In this document: positions 14,085 through 21,233 of the stretch, piece by piece
How the letters are laid out: every line of letters begins with the position of its first letter
Numbering within the stretch: the first letter of the stretch is position 1
Assembly (NCBI GenBank): GCA_023132135.1
Contig: JAGLYR010000129.1
Coordinates: forward strand, 1-21,233
Direction of reading: 5' to 3'
Source of the DNA: Candidatus Eiseniibacteriota bacterium
GTDB lineage: Bacteria; Arandabacterota; Arandabacteria; JAGLYR01
Length of the DNA: 21,233 nucleotides
Notes under the pieces: generated by a model
Database searches by the model: none
Seen by the model: only the letters and a program-made list of their open reading frames with translations
What the model was told of the DNA's origin: nothing
Position numbers and translations under genes: made by a program

Positions 14085-15427
14085 CACGTGGCGGAGTCTG
14101 CCGGCCGCCGTCCAAAAGCCGTCCAGCGTCCGGCGGATTCGATTCGGACCTTCACAAGGCTCCCCACAAGCTGTGGATCGCCCTCAAAGGATACCAGCCG
14201 GTTCGTCCGCGTTCTCCCGGAGAGTTTCCGGGGATCTTTCCGGTCTCTCCCTTCCACCAGCACCTCAACTTCATGGCCGACCATCCGCTTGCCGAGAGCG
14301 TCGGTCACTGCGTTCTGCTCCTGCAAAAGCCGCTCAAGCCGCTCGCGCTTGATATCCTCCGGAACCTGATCCGGCAGTCCGGACGCGGGTGTCCCGGGCC
14401 GCGCAGAGTATATGAATGTGAAGGCGGCGGCAAACCCTATCTCGCTCACAAAACGAAGCGACTCTTCGAAGTTCTCGTCGGTCTCTCCCGGGAATCCCAC
14501 CATCAGATCTGTGGAAATCGCCACCCCGGGGATCTCGGCCCGGGCCGTCTCGACCAGTTCGCGATACCGCTCCACCGTATACCCGCGGTGCATCGCGCGG
14601 AGCGTCGCATCACAACCGGCCTGGAGAGGCAGGTGCAGGTGTTCGCAGACATTCTCCGCCCGCCCGATGAACCGGAGGACTTCGACGGTCATGTCCCTGG
14701 GGTGTGAAGAGGTGAAGCGAACACGCCAGAGCCCCGGGACCTTCTCCATCGCCGCCAGCACATCCAGGAAGTTCGCTCCTCTGTCCTGGTAGACATTGAC
14801 ATTCTGCCCAAGCAGAGTAACGTCGCGGGTTCCGCCTTCCACCAGTCGGTGAGCCTCCTCCGTGATGTCGTCCAACGACCGTGAGCGGTGCGGCCCGCGC
14901 GCCGATGGGACCACGCAGTAGGTGCAGTGGGAATCACAGCCCCTGGAAATGCTGATGAAGGCCCTCAGCGGCGATGGCTCGTCTGTCACCGGCATCCGGT
15001 AGGACCCGGACGGAGAGTCGTCCAGCAGAACCGGGCCGCCCCCGTTCTCCCGCGTAGACAGGCCTGCCTCCACTGCGGCCAGAAGACTGTCGTACGAACC
15101 GCACCCCGCCACCAGAGCGGGCCGACCCCGGCTGCCTTCCCCGAGACCCTGCGTCGCCCGGCTGGCTACGCAGCCGCAGAGAACCACCAACGGTGAGCCC
15201 GGCCGTCCCTTGATACTGGTGTAGAGGGAAATCCGGGCCCACGCCCGGGCCTCCGCCTTGCGGCGAACGCTGCACGAATTGACGAGGATTACGTCCGCCT
15301 GTTCCGGTGCCGCCGCCGCCCGGTATCCTTCCTGCAGGAATCGGCGCCGCAACAGCTCCGAGTCGTAGACATTCATCTGGCATCCAAGCGTCTCTATGAA
15401 AAAAGTCCGGGAAGCGCGGTCGCTCAC
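14084..15427 (-). CDS. miaB: tRNA-2-methylthio-N6-dimethylallyladenosine synthase
   Basis: MiaB is a radical SAM methylthiotransferase that converts i6A37 into ms2i6A37. The 447 residues show the three parts of the family. The N-terminal UPF0004 domain has cluster cysteines C16 (TLGCQMNVYDSE), C52 (NSCSVR) and C86 (CGCVASR). The radical SAM core has C164, C168 and C171 (SRGCDSHCTYCVVP). A C-terminal TRAM domain follows (from about 378, VEVLVEGRDRKD onward). The start is GTG, and its GTGA overlaps the mtaB stop by 4 bp. It depends on the product of MiaA, encoded in the same run. The MiaB assignment over related enzymes rests on CQMN and CVVP, in contrast to the CRLN form in its neighbour. Confidence 0.95.
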   Translation of the reverse strand: MSDRASRTFFIETLGCQMNVYDSELLRRRFLQEGYRAAAAPEQADVILVNSCSVRRKAEARAWARISLYTSIKGRPGSPLVVLCGCVASRATQGLGEGSRGRPALVAGCGSYDSLLAAVEAGLSTRENGGGPVLLDDSPSGSYRMPVTDEPSPLRAFISISRGCDSHCTYCVVPSARGPHRSRSLDDITEEAHRLVEGGTRDVTLLGQNVNVYQDRGANFLDVLAAMEKVPGLWRVRFTSSHPRDMTVEVLRFIGRAENVCEHLHLPLQAGCDATLRAMHRGYTVERYRELVETARAEIPGVAISTDLMVGFPGETDENFEESLRFVSEIGFAAAFTFIYSARPGTPASGLPDQVPEDIKRERLERLLQEQNAVTDALGKRMVGHEVEVLVEGRDRKDPRKLSGRTRTNRLVSFEGDPQLVGSLVKVRIESAGRWTAFGRRPADSAT

Positions 15428-16752
15428 GACGCCATCGCCTCCTTCTTTTCCGACGCAACGAGCTTCCCCTTCACTGCAGTAGCCGTGACGTCGGTGACTT
15501 CCACGTCAGCGAAGCTGTTGAGAAGATGTTCCGGGCCGGGAACTGCCACCCGAATGTAGTTGCCGGAGAGGCCGGACAGCTGCCCCGTCTGATCGGCGGT
15601 CTCAAAGAGCACACGCAGCGAGCTTCCAACAGAGCGCGTCCTGAAGGCCAGTGATTTTTCCTGTCCCAGGCTGCGCAGCGCCAGGCTCCGAGCCTTCTTG
15701 CTTTCGCCCGGGACAGCGCCCCCGAAGTTCGCTGCTGCTGTCCCGACGCGTGGAGAGTAGCTGAATACGTGGAGATAGGTCATCGGAAGCCGCCTGATCA
15801 GTTCCTCAGTCTTCCGGAAATCGGCCTCGCTCTCAGCCGGGAACCCCACCATCACATCCGCGCCCAGCCCGGAGCCCGGAGCGAGCTTCGCTATGCGGCT
15901 CACCAGGGCCTCGAATTGTCCCGCATCATAAGTCCGGTTCATGCGCCGGAGCACGCCATCGGAACCACTCTGGAACGGAATGTGGAAATGACGGCAGACC
16001 TTCGGATGCGAAGTGACAATGTCCACGAGCTCGTCGGTGATTTCCTGGGGCTCAACCGAGCTAAGCCGGATCCTCCCGATGTCCGGCATTGACGCCAGGC
16101 GCTCAATGACGGCTGCCAGACTTACGCCGCCGGGCAGATCCCGTCCGTAACTTCCAAGATTGATGCCTGTGAGAACAATCTCGCGGTAGCCCGTCTCGAT
16201 CGCGCGCTGGGCCTCTCGCTCAATGAAGACCCACGGGCGGGAGCGCGCTCTGCCGCGGGCGACCCGCACCGCGCAGTAAGCGCAGACCTGATCACAGCCA
16301 TCCTGGATCTTCAGAAATGCCCGCGTGCGGCCACCCGGATGTCCCCGCACCTCGGGGCCTTCGGCGAACACGCGGGGAAGTGGATCCATAACAATCCGCG
16401 GACACCCGTTCCTCCGGGTGAGCAAGTCCGGGAGATCGAGCTTGCGGGCATTGCCCACGACGACGTCGACAGCCGGGATGCTGCCGCAGGCCTCAGGCTG
16501 ATTCTGTGCATAGCAGCCGGTCACGACAACAGTGGCGCCTGCATTGCGGCGGCGCGCTCGGCGGGCCAGCTGTCTGGAGCGGTAGTCGCTCCGGCCCGTC
16601 ACTGTGCATGTATTGATAACACATACATCGGCCGGAGCGTCAAAGGGCACAATCCTGTAACCCTTCTCGACAAACGCCCGCTTGATCTGATCCGTCTCGT
16701 ACTGGTTCAGACGGCAGCCGACCGTCCCGAAGCTGACCGTGCCGCGAGACAC
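15424..16752 (-). CDS. mtaB: tRNA threonylcarbamoyladenosine methylthiotransferase
   Basis: MtaB is a radical SAM methylthiotransferase that turns t6A37 into ms2t6A37 in tRNAs reading ANN codons. The 442 residues carry the MtaB hallmarks VGCRLNQYE with C13, TCT with C49, TGCYAQ with C80, and the radical SAM triad C153, C157, C160 in IQDGCDQVCAYC. ARGRARSR follows the triad, as in the family. The C-terminal TRAM-like part is present. The start is GTG, with a purine-rich GGGGAAGG just upstream, and is less certain than the rest. It is the first gene behind the promoter at 16850-16822 and overlaps miaB, its paralogue, by 4 bp. Confidence 0.94.
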   Translation of the reverse strand: MSRGTVSFGTVGCRLNQYETDQIKRAFVEKGYRIVPFDAPADVCVINTCTVTGRSDYRSRQLARRARRRNAGATVVVTGCYAQNQPEACGSIPAVDVVVGNARKLDLPDLLTRRNGCPRIVMDPLPRVFAEGPEVRGHPGGRTRAFLKIQDGCDQVCAYCAVRVARGRARSRPWVFIEREAQRAIETGYREIVLTGINLGSYGRDLPGGVSLAAVIERLASMPDIGRIRLSSVEPQEITDELVDIVTSHPKVCRHFHIPFQSGSDGVLRRMNRTYDAGQFEALVSRIAKLAPGSGLGADVMVGFPAESEADFRKTEELIRRLPMTYLHVFSYSPRVGTAAANFGGAVPGESKKARSLALRSLGQEKSLAFRTRSVGSSLRVLFETADQTGQLSGLSGNYIRVAVPGPEHLLNSFADVEVTDVTATAVKGKLVASEKKEAMAS

Positions 16753-16821
16753 ACCTTCCCCGCTTTCCTGAAGTCCTTCAATTCACTGGGAATGCTACGG
16801 ATACACTTACCCACGCTAAGT

Positions 16822-16850
16822 ATGGTAGGACGCCGTGAAGGGAGTGTCAA
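16822..16850 (-). promoter_or_regulatory. sigma70-type promoter of the mtaB-to-deaminase run
   Basis: On the minus strand a perfect TTGACA (16850-16845) is followed after 17 bp by TACCAT (16827-16822), 4 of 6 for the -10 consensus. Transcription would start near 16815, giving a leader of about 63 nt before mtaB. It lies in the 115-bp gap after the PorV-like gene, the only sizeable break upstream of mtaB. Confidence 0.65.
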
Positions 16851-16867
16851 TTCAATTCGTTTGCAGG

Positions 16868-17911
16868 CTAGAAATGGGCGCGTACCGACACGCGGTGAGA
16901 GCTATCCAGATACTCATGCCCGAGGAAGGCATAGTCAACCCAGTAGCCCCGCATTCCCAGGCTTGCGCCCGCGGTGAAGTTGCCCTCAGCCGTGCCGAGG
17001 CGAAGCGCCAGCAGGTTGCGCCAGGTGCACTCCATGCCTGCCCGGAAATCGGCGCTCGCGGCCCCGGTATTGAACTGGGTGGCGAACTCCCGCCCCTCAA
17101 ACCGGATGTCCGTCTGGACGGCCAGAAGCAGATGCGTTTCGATGGACTCAAAACCCCGCTGGTAGGCAACTCCCAGATGGGCGTTGGGCGTGATAGTCTC
17201 ACGCGTTCCTGTATCCCACGAGAGGATTGTCCCGAAGAAATCCTGAAGACTGATTCCCACCGACACCCCATTCTCGGAGCGCATCAGGAATCCGAGGTCC
17301 GCCCCGAAGCCGAAGCAGGAGTATTCGGCAAACGACTTGCGAATGGGCTTGAGGGTCCCGCCTACGGCGAGTCCGGGACGGAGCTCGCGGCCGTAGGAGA
17401 GAAAAACAGCGACTTCCGAGTCCGTTCGCCAGTGGATCCTGGAAGGATCGAACCAGACGCGCTCTCCGGGATCGTATTGCCCGTTCTCATTCCCGCCGCA
17501 CCAGGTCGAATCGCAGTACGGCAGGTCCCGCGTATCGGGGATGTCCTGCACCGCCAGGCGAAGAACCATGATTCCGAAGGCACTCGCATGCTCGCCGCCG
17601 GTCTGGGGATGGACGTAGGCGAGATCATCGTAGTTGACGACGCCTCCGAAATTCTCGCTATGCTCCGGCAGCACTGTGCGGGTCTGGATGAAGGCGAGGC
17701 CTGCCGGGTTCCAGTATGCGGCCGACGCATCGTCGGCCACGGCGACAAAAGCGCCTCCCATGCCCATCGCTCGCGCGCTCACTCCGACCGCCAGGAACTC
17801 ACCTGCGTACTTCGTACCCAGAGCGTCGGAGGCAAACCCGACGGAGACGAGCAGAACCAGAGATCCCAGTCCCGCTTCCCACCATTGCCTGTCGAACACG
17901 CCCTTGCGCAT
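16868..17911 (-). CDS. PorV/PorQ-family outer-membrane beta-barrel protein
   Basis: A 347-residue secreted barrel. Residues 1-32 form a signal peptide (hydrophobic 15-27). The start of the mature protein has the family signature GVSARAMGMGGAFVAVADD (43-61) followed by AAYWNPAGLA (64-73), seen in PorV, PorQ and FadL-like proteins. Alternating hydrophobic strands follow, and the chain ends in RVSVRAHF, with the terminal phenylalanine expected for insertion by the BAM machinery. The ATG at 17911 has GAAGGA about 10 nt upstream and follows its own promoter. PorV shuttles cargo in type IX secretion, but nothing else here belongs to that system, so a general transport or structural role is equally possible. 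Confidence 0.85.
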   Translation of the reverse strand: MRKGVFDRQWWEAGLGSLVLLVSVGFASDALGTKYAGEFLAVGVSARAMGMGGAFVAVADDASAAYWNPAGLAFIQTRTVLPEHSENFGGVVNYDDLAYVHPQTGGEHASAFGIMVLRLAVQDIPDTRDLPYCDSTWCGGNENGQYDPGERVWFDPSRIHWRTDSEVAVFLSYGRELRPGLAVGGTLKPIRKSFAEYSCFGFGADLGFLMRSENGVSVGISLQDFFGTILSWDTGTRETITPNAHLGVAYQRGFESIETHLLLAVQTDIRFEGREFATQFNTGAASADFRAGMECTWRNLLALRLGTAEGNFTAGASLGMRGYWVDYAFLGHEYLDSSHRVSVRAHF

Positions 17912-17961
17912 GAATCGGGATTCCTTCCCGTATGTTTGCGGTTGATCGCGTCTCTTCTGCA

Positions 17962-17989
17962 AGTCTATCACGATCGAGCGCGATGTCAA
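17962..17989 (-). promoter_or_regulatory. sigma70-type promoter with extended -10, upstream of the PorV-like gene
   Basis: On the minus strand TTGACA (17989-17984) is separated by 16 bp from TAGACT (17967-17962), which has an upstream TG at the extended -10 position. It begins 3 bp after the stop codon of the SH3b-like gene. The predicted start near 17955 leaves a leader of about 45 nt. Confidence 0.65.
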
Positions 17990-17991
17990 GA

Positions 17992-18732
17992 CTAGTGAGA
18001 CAAGAGAGGCAACGGTGTCTCCTGAGGCGCCAAGGTCTCTGGAGGCTTGGCCCGCGACCATCGAACCCGGTCGTAGGTAAACCTCACTTCCGCCGGCGCC
18101 ATGTCCATCTCCTGCCCGGCTTCGATCCACAGGCTGTCGCAATCGAAAATGGGAACTCCCTGCCGGCTCTTGCTGTGATACAACTCTCCAAGCCGGTCGA
18201 AAATCTCCACATCCAGCGAGGAGACCTCCGGGATTTCATGGATCTCGAGATCAGAATCGCCGCCGGAAATCCACCTGCCCTTGCACATGTAGTCGCCGTT
18301 GGGGTACTGATTCGCCAGGTATCCCTCGATGGAAAGCTCTTTGAGGCGCGGGAATTCCCCGCGCCGGGCATCCAGAATGTGCCGACACATGGCCTCCAGC
18401 GTGGGCTCTCCGAGATACCTGTCTACTGTGAAGCAAATGATCCGGCGATTGCCGGCCAGCGGTTCTTCACGGACCACATCGTAGGTGGCGAGCCAGGCGC
18501 TCCAGACAAATGCGTCCGTCGTATCCGTGAACGTGATCCGGCTCCAGCGTCCGACCGTCTTCACCCGGTCGTACACATCGCCCCACTGAGCCACGCTCAC
18601 GGGGCTCAGTCTCAGACCAGGTCTGGGTCGGATCATGGTATTGGGCTCCGCCATAAAAACAGCTTCGGCCCCGATGTCGCCCGCGAGTCCAAGCAGGCAC
18701 AGTCCAATCAGAAACGGTGTCACCTTTGTCAT
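17992..18732 (-). CDS. exported protein with SH3b-like domain and unknown C-terminal domain
   Basis: I do not recognise a full-length family. The 246 residues start with a signal peptide (1-24, MTKVTPFLIGLCLLG then AEA). Residues about 28-82 resemble a bacterial SH3 domain: MIRPRPGLRLSP, then VYDRVKTVGRWSRITF and AFVWSAWL in the order RxGP...V..GxWxxV...GWV. The remaining 160 residues have no motif known to me but hold four cysteines (C100, C116, C150, C198), which could form disulfides outside the cytoplasm. The tail is proline-rich. The ATG at 18732 has AGGAGG about 12 nt upstream. Upstream in-frame codons lie over DUF2007. SH3b domains often bind cell-wall peptides, so an envelope role is possible. 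Confidence 0.7.
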   Translation of the reverse strand: MTKVTPFLIGLCLLGLAGDIGAEAVFMAEPNTMIRPRPGLRLSPVSVAQWGDVYDRVKTVGRWSRITFTDTTDAFVWSAWLATYDVVREEPLAGNRRIICFTVDRYLGEPTLEAMCRHILDARRGEFPRLKELSIEGYLANQYPNGDYMCKGRWISGGDSDLEIHEIPEVSSLDVEIFDRLGELYHSKSRQGVPIFDCDSLWIEAGQEMDMAPAEVRFTYDRVRWSRAKPPETLAPQETPLPLLSH

Positions 18733-18778
18733 GCCGAGATCTTGCCTCCTGTCACAAGTCAACCCTGCTCTGCAACCA

Positions 18779-19024
18779 TCATAACACCTGGGCTGATTCT
18801 CCGGTTCCCCTGTTCCGGAAGTCGTTGACCAGTTCCCGGGCCCGGGCTGCGTCGGATTCGGCCACGAGAATACGGACTTCCCCCAGGCCATTCACAGTGA
18901 TCGGATGCACGGAATGAACGAGATCGGATCTAGTCATACATTCCACTCCCTGGCTTTCCAGCCAGCCCTTGAGGAGCAGAAGACTCTCATCATCGGGTCC
19001 GCGATATATTTCCACTACATCCAC
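18779..19024 (-). CDS. DUF2007-type small protein (putative signal-transducing)
   Basis: An 81-residue soluble protein beginning VEIYRGPDDESLLLLKGWLESQGVEC, with a later EVRILVAESDAARARELVNDF. This is the short alpha/beta pattern of DUF2007, a domain annotated as putative signal-transducing and structurally similar to PII-like or ACT-like folds. No enzyme motif is seen. The start is GTG at 19024, with AGGAGG 7 nt upstream and fused to the stop codon of the thioesterase gene (TGAGGAGG). This makes the start choice strong and suggests translational coupling. Confidence 0.8.
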   Translation of the reverse strand: MDVVEIYRGPDDESLLLLKGWLESQGVECMTRSDLVHSVHPITVNGLGEVRILVAESDAARARELVNDFRNRGTGESAQVL

Positions 19025-19031
19025 AGGTCGG

Positions 19032-19037
19032 CCTCCT
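19032..19037 (-). promoter_or_regulatory. Shine-Dalgarno sequence of the DUF2007 gene fused to the thioesterase stop
   Basis: The thioesterase stop reads TGAGGAGG on the minus strand, so its last base begins a full AGGAGG ribosome site 7 nt before the GTG start. The same fusion occurs at the miaB-lapA junction. Confidence 0.7.
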
Positions 19038-19444
19038 CAGTCACGGAGCTTAGCGTTCATCCACTCCGGCATGGTTGTAACCCGCTGCTCCGCATTGAGG
19101 CAAATGTGGGTCGTCTCGCCTTCGGCCAGGAGAAGCCGGTCCCTCTCGATGCGGTATTCGAGGACCATCTTGCGGCTGCGGACCTCGCGTATGGAGGTAT
19201 GGACCGTGATCTCGTCGTCATAGCGGGCTGGAAGCAGGATCCGGCAACGAACCTCCGAGACGGGGACGTAGATCCCGCGCGATTCCACCTCCGCGTAGGG
19301 CAGGCCGATGTGCCGGAACAGGTCGTTCCGGCCGACCTCAAACCAGATCAGGTAATTGGCGTAGTAGACTACCCCCATGCCGTCGGTCTCGGCGTATCGC
19401 ACGCGCTGAGTGATGCTGGATGTCAGGATACGACCAACTCCCAT
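19037..19444 (-). CDS. YbgC/FadM-type hotdog acyl-CoA thioesterase
   Basis: A 135-residue single hotdog domain of the 4HBT family, which hydrolyses acyl-CoA or acyl-ACP thioesters. The N-terminal signature RYAETDGMGVVYYANYLIWFEVGR carries the catalytic aspartate D21 followed by the substrate helix. The second half has strands RCRILLPARYDDEITVHT and MVLEYRIERD. The ATG at 19444 puts the aspartate at the usual distance from the start but has no clear ribosome site. An ATG at 19513 also lies in frame, but it would add sequence unlike the family and include the hairpin at 19466-19485. It follows ade and precedes DUF2007. The exact substrate is unknown. Confidence 0.88.
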   Translation of the reverse strand: MGVGRILTSSITQRVRYAETDGMGVVYYANYLIWFEVGRNDLFRHIGLPYAEVESRGIYVPVSEVRCRILLPARYDDEITVHTSIREVRSRKMVLEYRIERDRLLLAEGETTHICLNAEQRVTTMPEWMNAKLRD

Positions 19445-19465
19445 CTGCAAAAGCCGCGCCGATGT

Positions 19466-19485
19466 GGACGGCGTGGAAGCCGTCC
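19466..19485 (-). other. perfect 7-bp hairpin between ade and the thioesterase
   Basis: GGACGGC (19466-19472) and GCCGTCC (19479-19485) pair perfectly across a 6-nt loop. It lies 22 nt before the thioesterase ATG, in the 100-nt gap after ade. There is no immediate uridine tract, so it is more likely an RNA-stability or translation element than a complete terminator. Confidence 0.45.
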
Positions 19486-19544
19486 CTCCAGTCTGAACGT
19501 GCGCATTGCCCATATGGAGGGTCGGGTTCCACCGCGACCATCCC

Positions 19545-21233
19545 CTATGCGATCTGGTCGAACAGATTAATGATCCGGCCTTCATCAACATCTACCAGAC
19601 CCAGGTCGGAGAGCTTCAGCGACGGGATGACCGTGAGACCCAGGAAGGAAATCGCCGCCAAGGGATCAGCAACGGCCGCTCCCAGCGTGCGCGCTGCCTC
19701 GTGTAACTCGCCCAACTTCCTTTGCACCTCCGAAAGTGGTTCATCCGACATGAGCCCTGCAATGGGCAGAGCCAGGGAGGCAAGAATCTCCCCATCCGAT
19801 ACCACAACGAGCCCCCCCCTGAGCTTTACGACTCCCACAGCAGCTACGAGGATATCCTCATCTGCGACCCCCGCAGTAATGATATTGTGGGAATCGTGGG
19901 CCACGGACGATGCGATGGCGCCCCTTTTGAGCCCCAGACCCCTGACCATTCCTCTCCCGATGTTGCCTGAGGCGTGATGCCGCTCGATCACGAAGATCTT
20001 CAGGAGATCCCGCTCTGGATCAGAAACGACGTGACCGTCCTCGACGGTCACGCTCTCCTTCAGGTGTTTGGTGATCAGCTGGTTTGGAATCACGCCGATG
20101 ACGTTGGCGGTGGTTCCGTTGGCGGGGATCCGGAAATCCTCGAGCGTGAGCTCCTGCACGTTGATGGAACTCCGGACCTGGAATTTCTGGGCCGGGGGCG
20201 GCTCGTACAGCGCACGGCCCTTCTCGGCGACCAGGACTCCGCCCTTGTAGACCTGGTCAACCGTGCACGCCTTCAGATCGTCCAGCACCACGAGGTCTGC
20301 ATCATAGCCCGGCGCGATCGCTCCGATATTGTTGAGGCCGAAGTGCCGGGCCGGGTTAAGCGTTGCCATCCGCACTGCCAACACCGGGTCTATCCCGAAC
20401 TCGATGGCCAGCCGGATCATGTAGTCGATGTGGCCCTCCTCGATCAGGTCCCGCGGATGGCGATCGTCCGTGCAGAACACGAAGCGGTTGACGTTGTCAC
20501 GAGTCACGAGAGGCAGGATGTCCAGAAGGTTCTTGGACATCGATCCTTCCCTGAGAAAGATGCGCATTCCCAGCCGTATTTTCTCGCGGGCCTCCTCCAC
20601 AGTCGTGGATTCGTGGTCCGACTCTATTCCCGCGGCCACGTAGCCGACCAGTCTCTTGCCCGTCAGTCCGGGCGCATGACCGTCAATCCTCTTGCCTGAG
20701 ACAATCTTGATCTTGTCCAGAACATCCTCGTCTCGGCTTAGAACCCCCCGATAGTCCATCACCTCGCCCAGCCCCAGCACCCACTTGTCGGAGAGAAACG
20801 GGAACAGGTCGAGAGCCTTCAGTTCGGATCCGGCCGTTTCCATGTCCGTTGCCGGGACGCAGGACGGGAGCATGAGGAACACGTTCAGAGGATTGTACTT
20901 GCTGGCGCGCAACATGTACAGAATACCGTCGGAGCCTAGAACATTGGCAATCTCGTGCGGATCGATAACCAGCGATGTGGTCCCAAGAGGGACAACAGCC
21001 TTCGCATACTCGGATACCTGCACCATCGAGCTCTCAATATGAACATGGCCATCGAAGAAGCCGGGGCTCAGGTACCGTCCCTCGAGATCCACCGTCCTGG
21101 GACCGTCGTACTTCCCAATACCGGCAATCTTGTCTTCGCAGAGAGCAACATCGGCCGGGTAGATTTCTCCTGTGAAGACGTTGATGATCCGGACATTTTT
21201 CAGGACAAGATCAGGTTCCTGGAAACCTTGAGC
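19545..21233 (-). CDS. ade: adenine deaminase, 5' end beyond the window
   Basis: This enzyme of the amidohydrolase superfamily hydrolyses adenine to hypoxanthine and ammonia in purine salvage. The frame stays open to the right edge of the window, beginning inside the N-terminal beta domain (LVLKNVRIINVFTGEIYPADV), so the real start lies outside; 562 codons are visible. The metal motif GHVHIESSM follows SPGFFD, and VIDPHEIANVLG and VFCTDDRHPRDLIEEGH match the family. The C-terminal half has the characteristic SSVAHDSHNI and GGLVVVSDG. A GTG near 21092 is an internal valine codon, not a start. The gene ends TAG, 100 nt before the thioesterase. Confidence 0.95.
   Translation of the reverse strand, partial: AQGFQEPDLVLKNVRIINVFTGEIYPADVALCEDKIAGIGKYDGPRTVDLEGRYLSPGFFDGHVHIESSMVQVSEYAKAVVPLGTTSLVIDPHEIANVLGSDGILYMLRASKYNPLNVFLMLPSCVPATDMETAGSELKALDLFPFLSDKWVLGLGEVMDYRGVLSRDEDVLDKIKIVSGKRIDGHAPGLTGKRLVGYVAAGIESDHESTTVEEAREKIRLGMRIFLREGSMSKNLLDILPLVTRDNVNRFVFCTDDRHPRDLIEEGHIDYMIRLAIEFGIDPVLAVRMATLNPARHFGLNNIGAIAPGYDADLVVLDDLKACTVDQVYKGGVLVAEKGRALYEPPPAQKFQVRSSINVQELTLEDFRIPANGTTANVIGVIPNQLITKHLKESVTVEDGHVVSDPERDLLKIFVIERHHASGNIGRGMVRGLGLKRGAIASSVAHDSHNIITAGVADEDILVAAVGVVKLRGGLVVVSDGEILASLALPIAGLMSDEPLSEVQRKLGELHEAARTLGAAVADPLAAISFLGLTVIPSLKLSDLGLVDVDEGRIINLFDQIA

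Noticed and set aside
14070-14087. GTG start for lapA at 14087 with a 4-bp overlap of miaB
   Set aside because: AGGAGG at 14084-14079 lies 9 nt ahead of the ATG at 14069, which also begins the normal family N terminus.
11379-14369. Very long plus-strand open frame (about 996 codons) opposite mutS, the TPR-SPOR gene, lapB, lapA and miaB
   Set aside because: It crosses several well-supported minus-strand genes, shows no domain, and is rich in Arg, Pro and His as expected of antisense frames in GC-rich coding DNA.
18733-18891. Longer start for the SH3b-like gene
   Set aside because: The extension overlaps the DUF2007 gene and would bury the signal peptide. AGGAGG precedes the ATG at 18732.
21072-21092. 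GTG at 21092 as the start of ade
   Set aside because: The frame continues upstream to the window edge and encodes the conserved N-terminal beta domain of adenine deaminase.

Overview
This window is a gene-dense, GC-rich stretch of a Gram-negative bacterial chromosome. All 17 protein genes and the single tRNA lie on the minus strand, so transcription runs from the right end to the left end. The lineage cannot be fixed from the sequence. A PorV/PorQ-type outer-membrane barrel ending in phenylalanine, a LapA/LapB pair, a SPOR-domain protein and an exported deaminase point to a diderm. The PorV-like barrel and the microrepeat-rich spacers make an uncultured FCB-like or neighbouring candidate phylum my best guess, at low confidence. 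No phage, insertion sequence, plasmid function or CRISPR array was seen.

Layout in transcription order, right to left. (1) 21233-17992: adenine deaminase (ade, 5' end outside the window), a hotdog acyl-CoA thioesterase, a DUF2007 protein and an exported SH3b-like protein of unknown function. (2) 17989-16868: a PorV/PorQ-like outer-membrane protein with its own TTGACA-type promoter. (3) 16850-5472: a long run of tightly packed genes behind a second TTGACA-N17 promoter: mtaB, miaB, lapA, lapB, a TPR-SPOR protein, mutS, mutL, miaA and a secreted or lipoprotein-type nucleoside deaminase. Several junctions are 4-bp stop/start overlaps. (4) 5435-5301: a stand-alone tRNA-Gly(CCC) with encoded CCA and a recognisable promoter. 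(5) 5195-278: a PDZ/radical-SAM protein of the DUF512 group, der, plsY, gpsA and a MerR-family regulator.

The third block joins three enzymes that act at tRNA position A37 (MiaA makes i6A, MiaB converts it to ms2i6A, MtaB makes ms2t6A) with the mismatch-repair pair MutS/MutL and an envelope module (LapA/LapB/SPOR). The MutL carries the endonuclease motif of methyl-independent repair. The fifth block joins ribosome assembly (Der) to the first steps of phospholipid synthesis (GpsA supplies glycerol-3-phosphate, PlsY acylates it).

The most unusual material is between genes. The left end carries 47-bp modules: a 14-bp head (AAGGAGAAGGGCAT), an 8-bp link and a 25-bp array of 3.6 heptamers, with a different heptamer in each module. 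Related short-period repeats occur in the merR leader, between der and plsY, and upstream of der. The other features most worth following are the exported nucleoside deaminase and the SH3b-like protein with four cysteines in its mature part.
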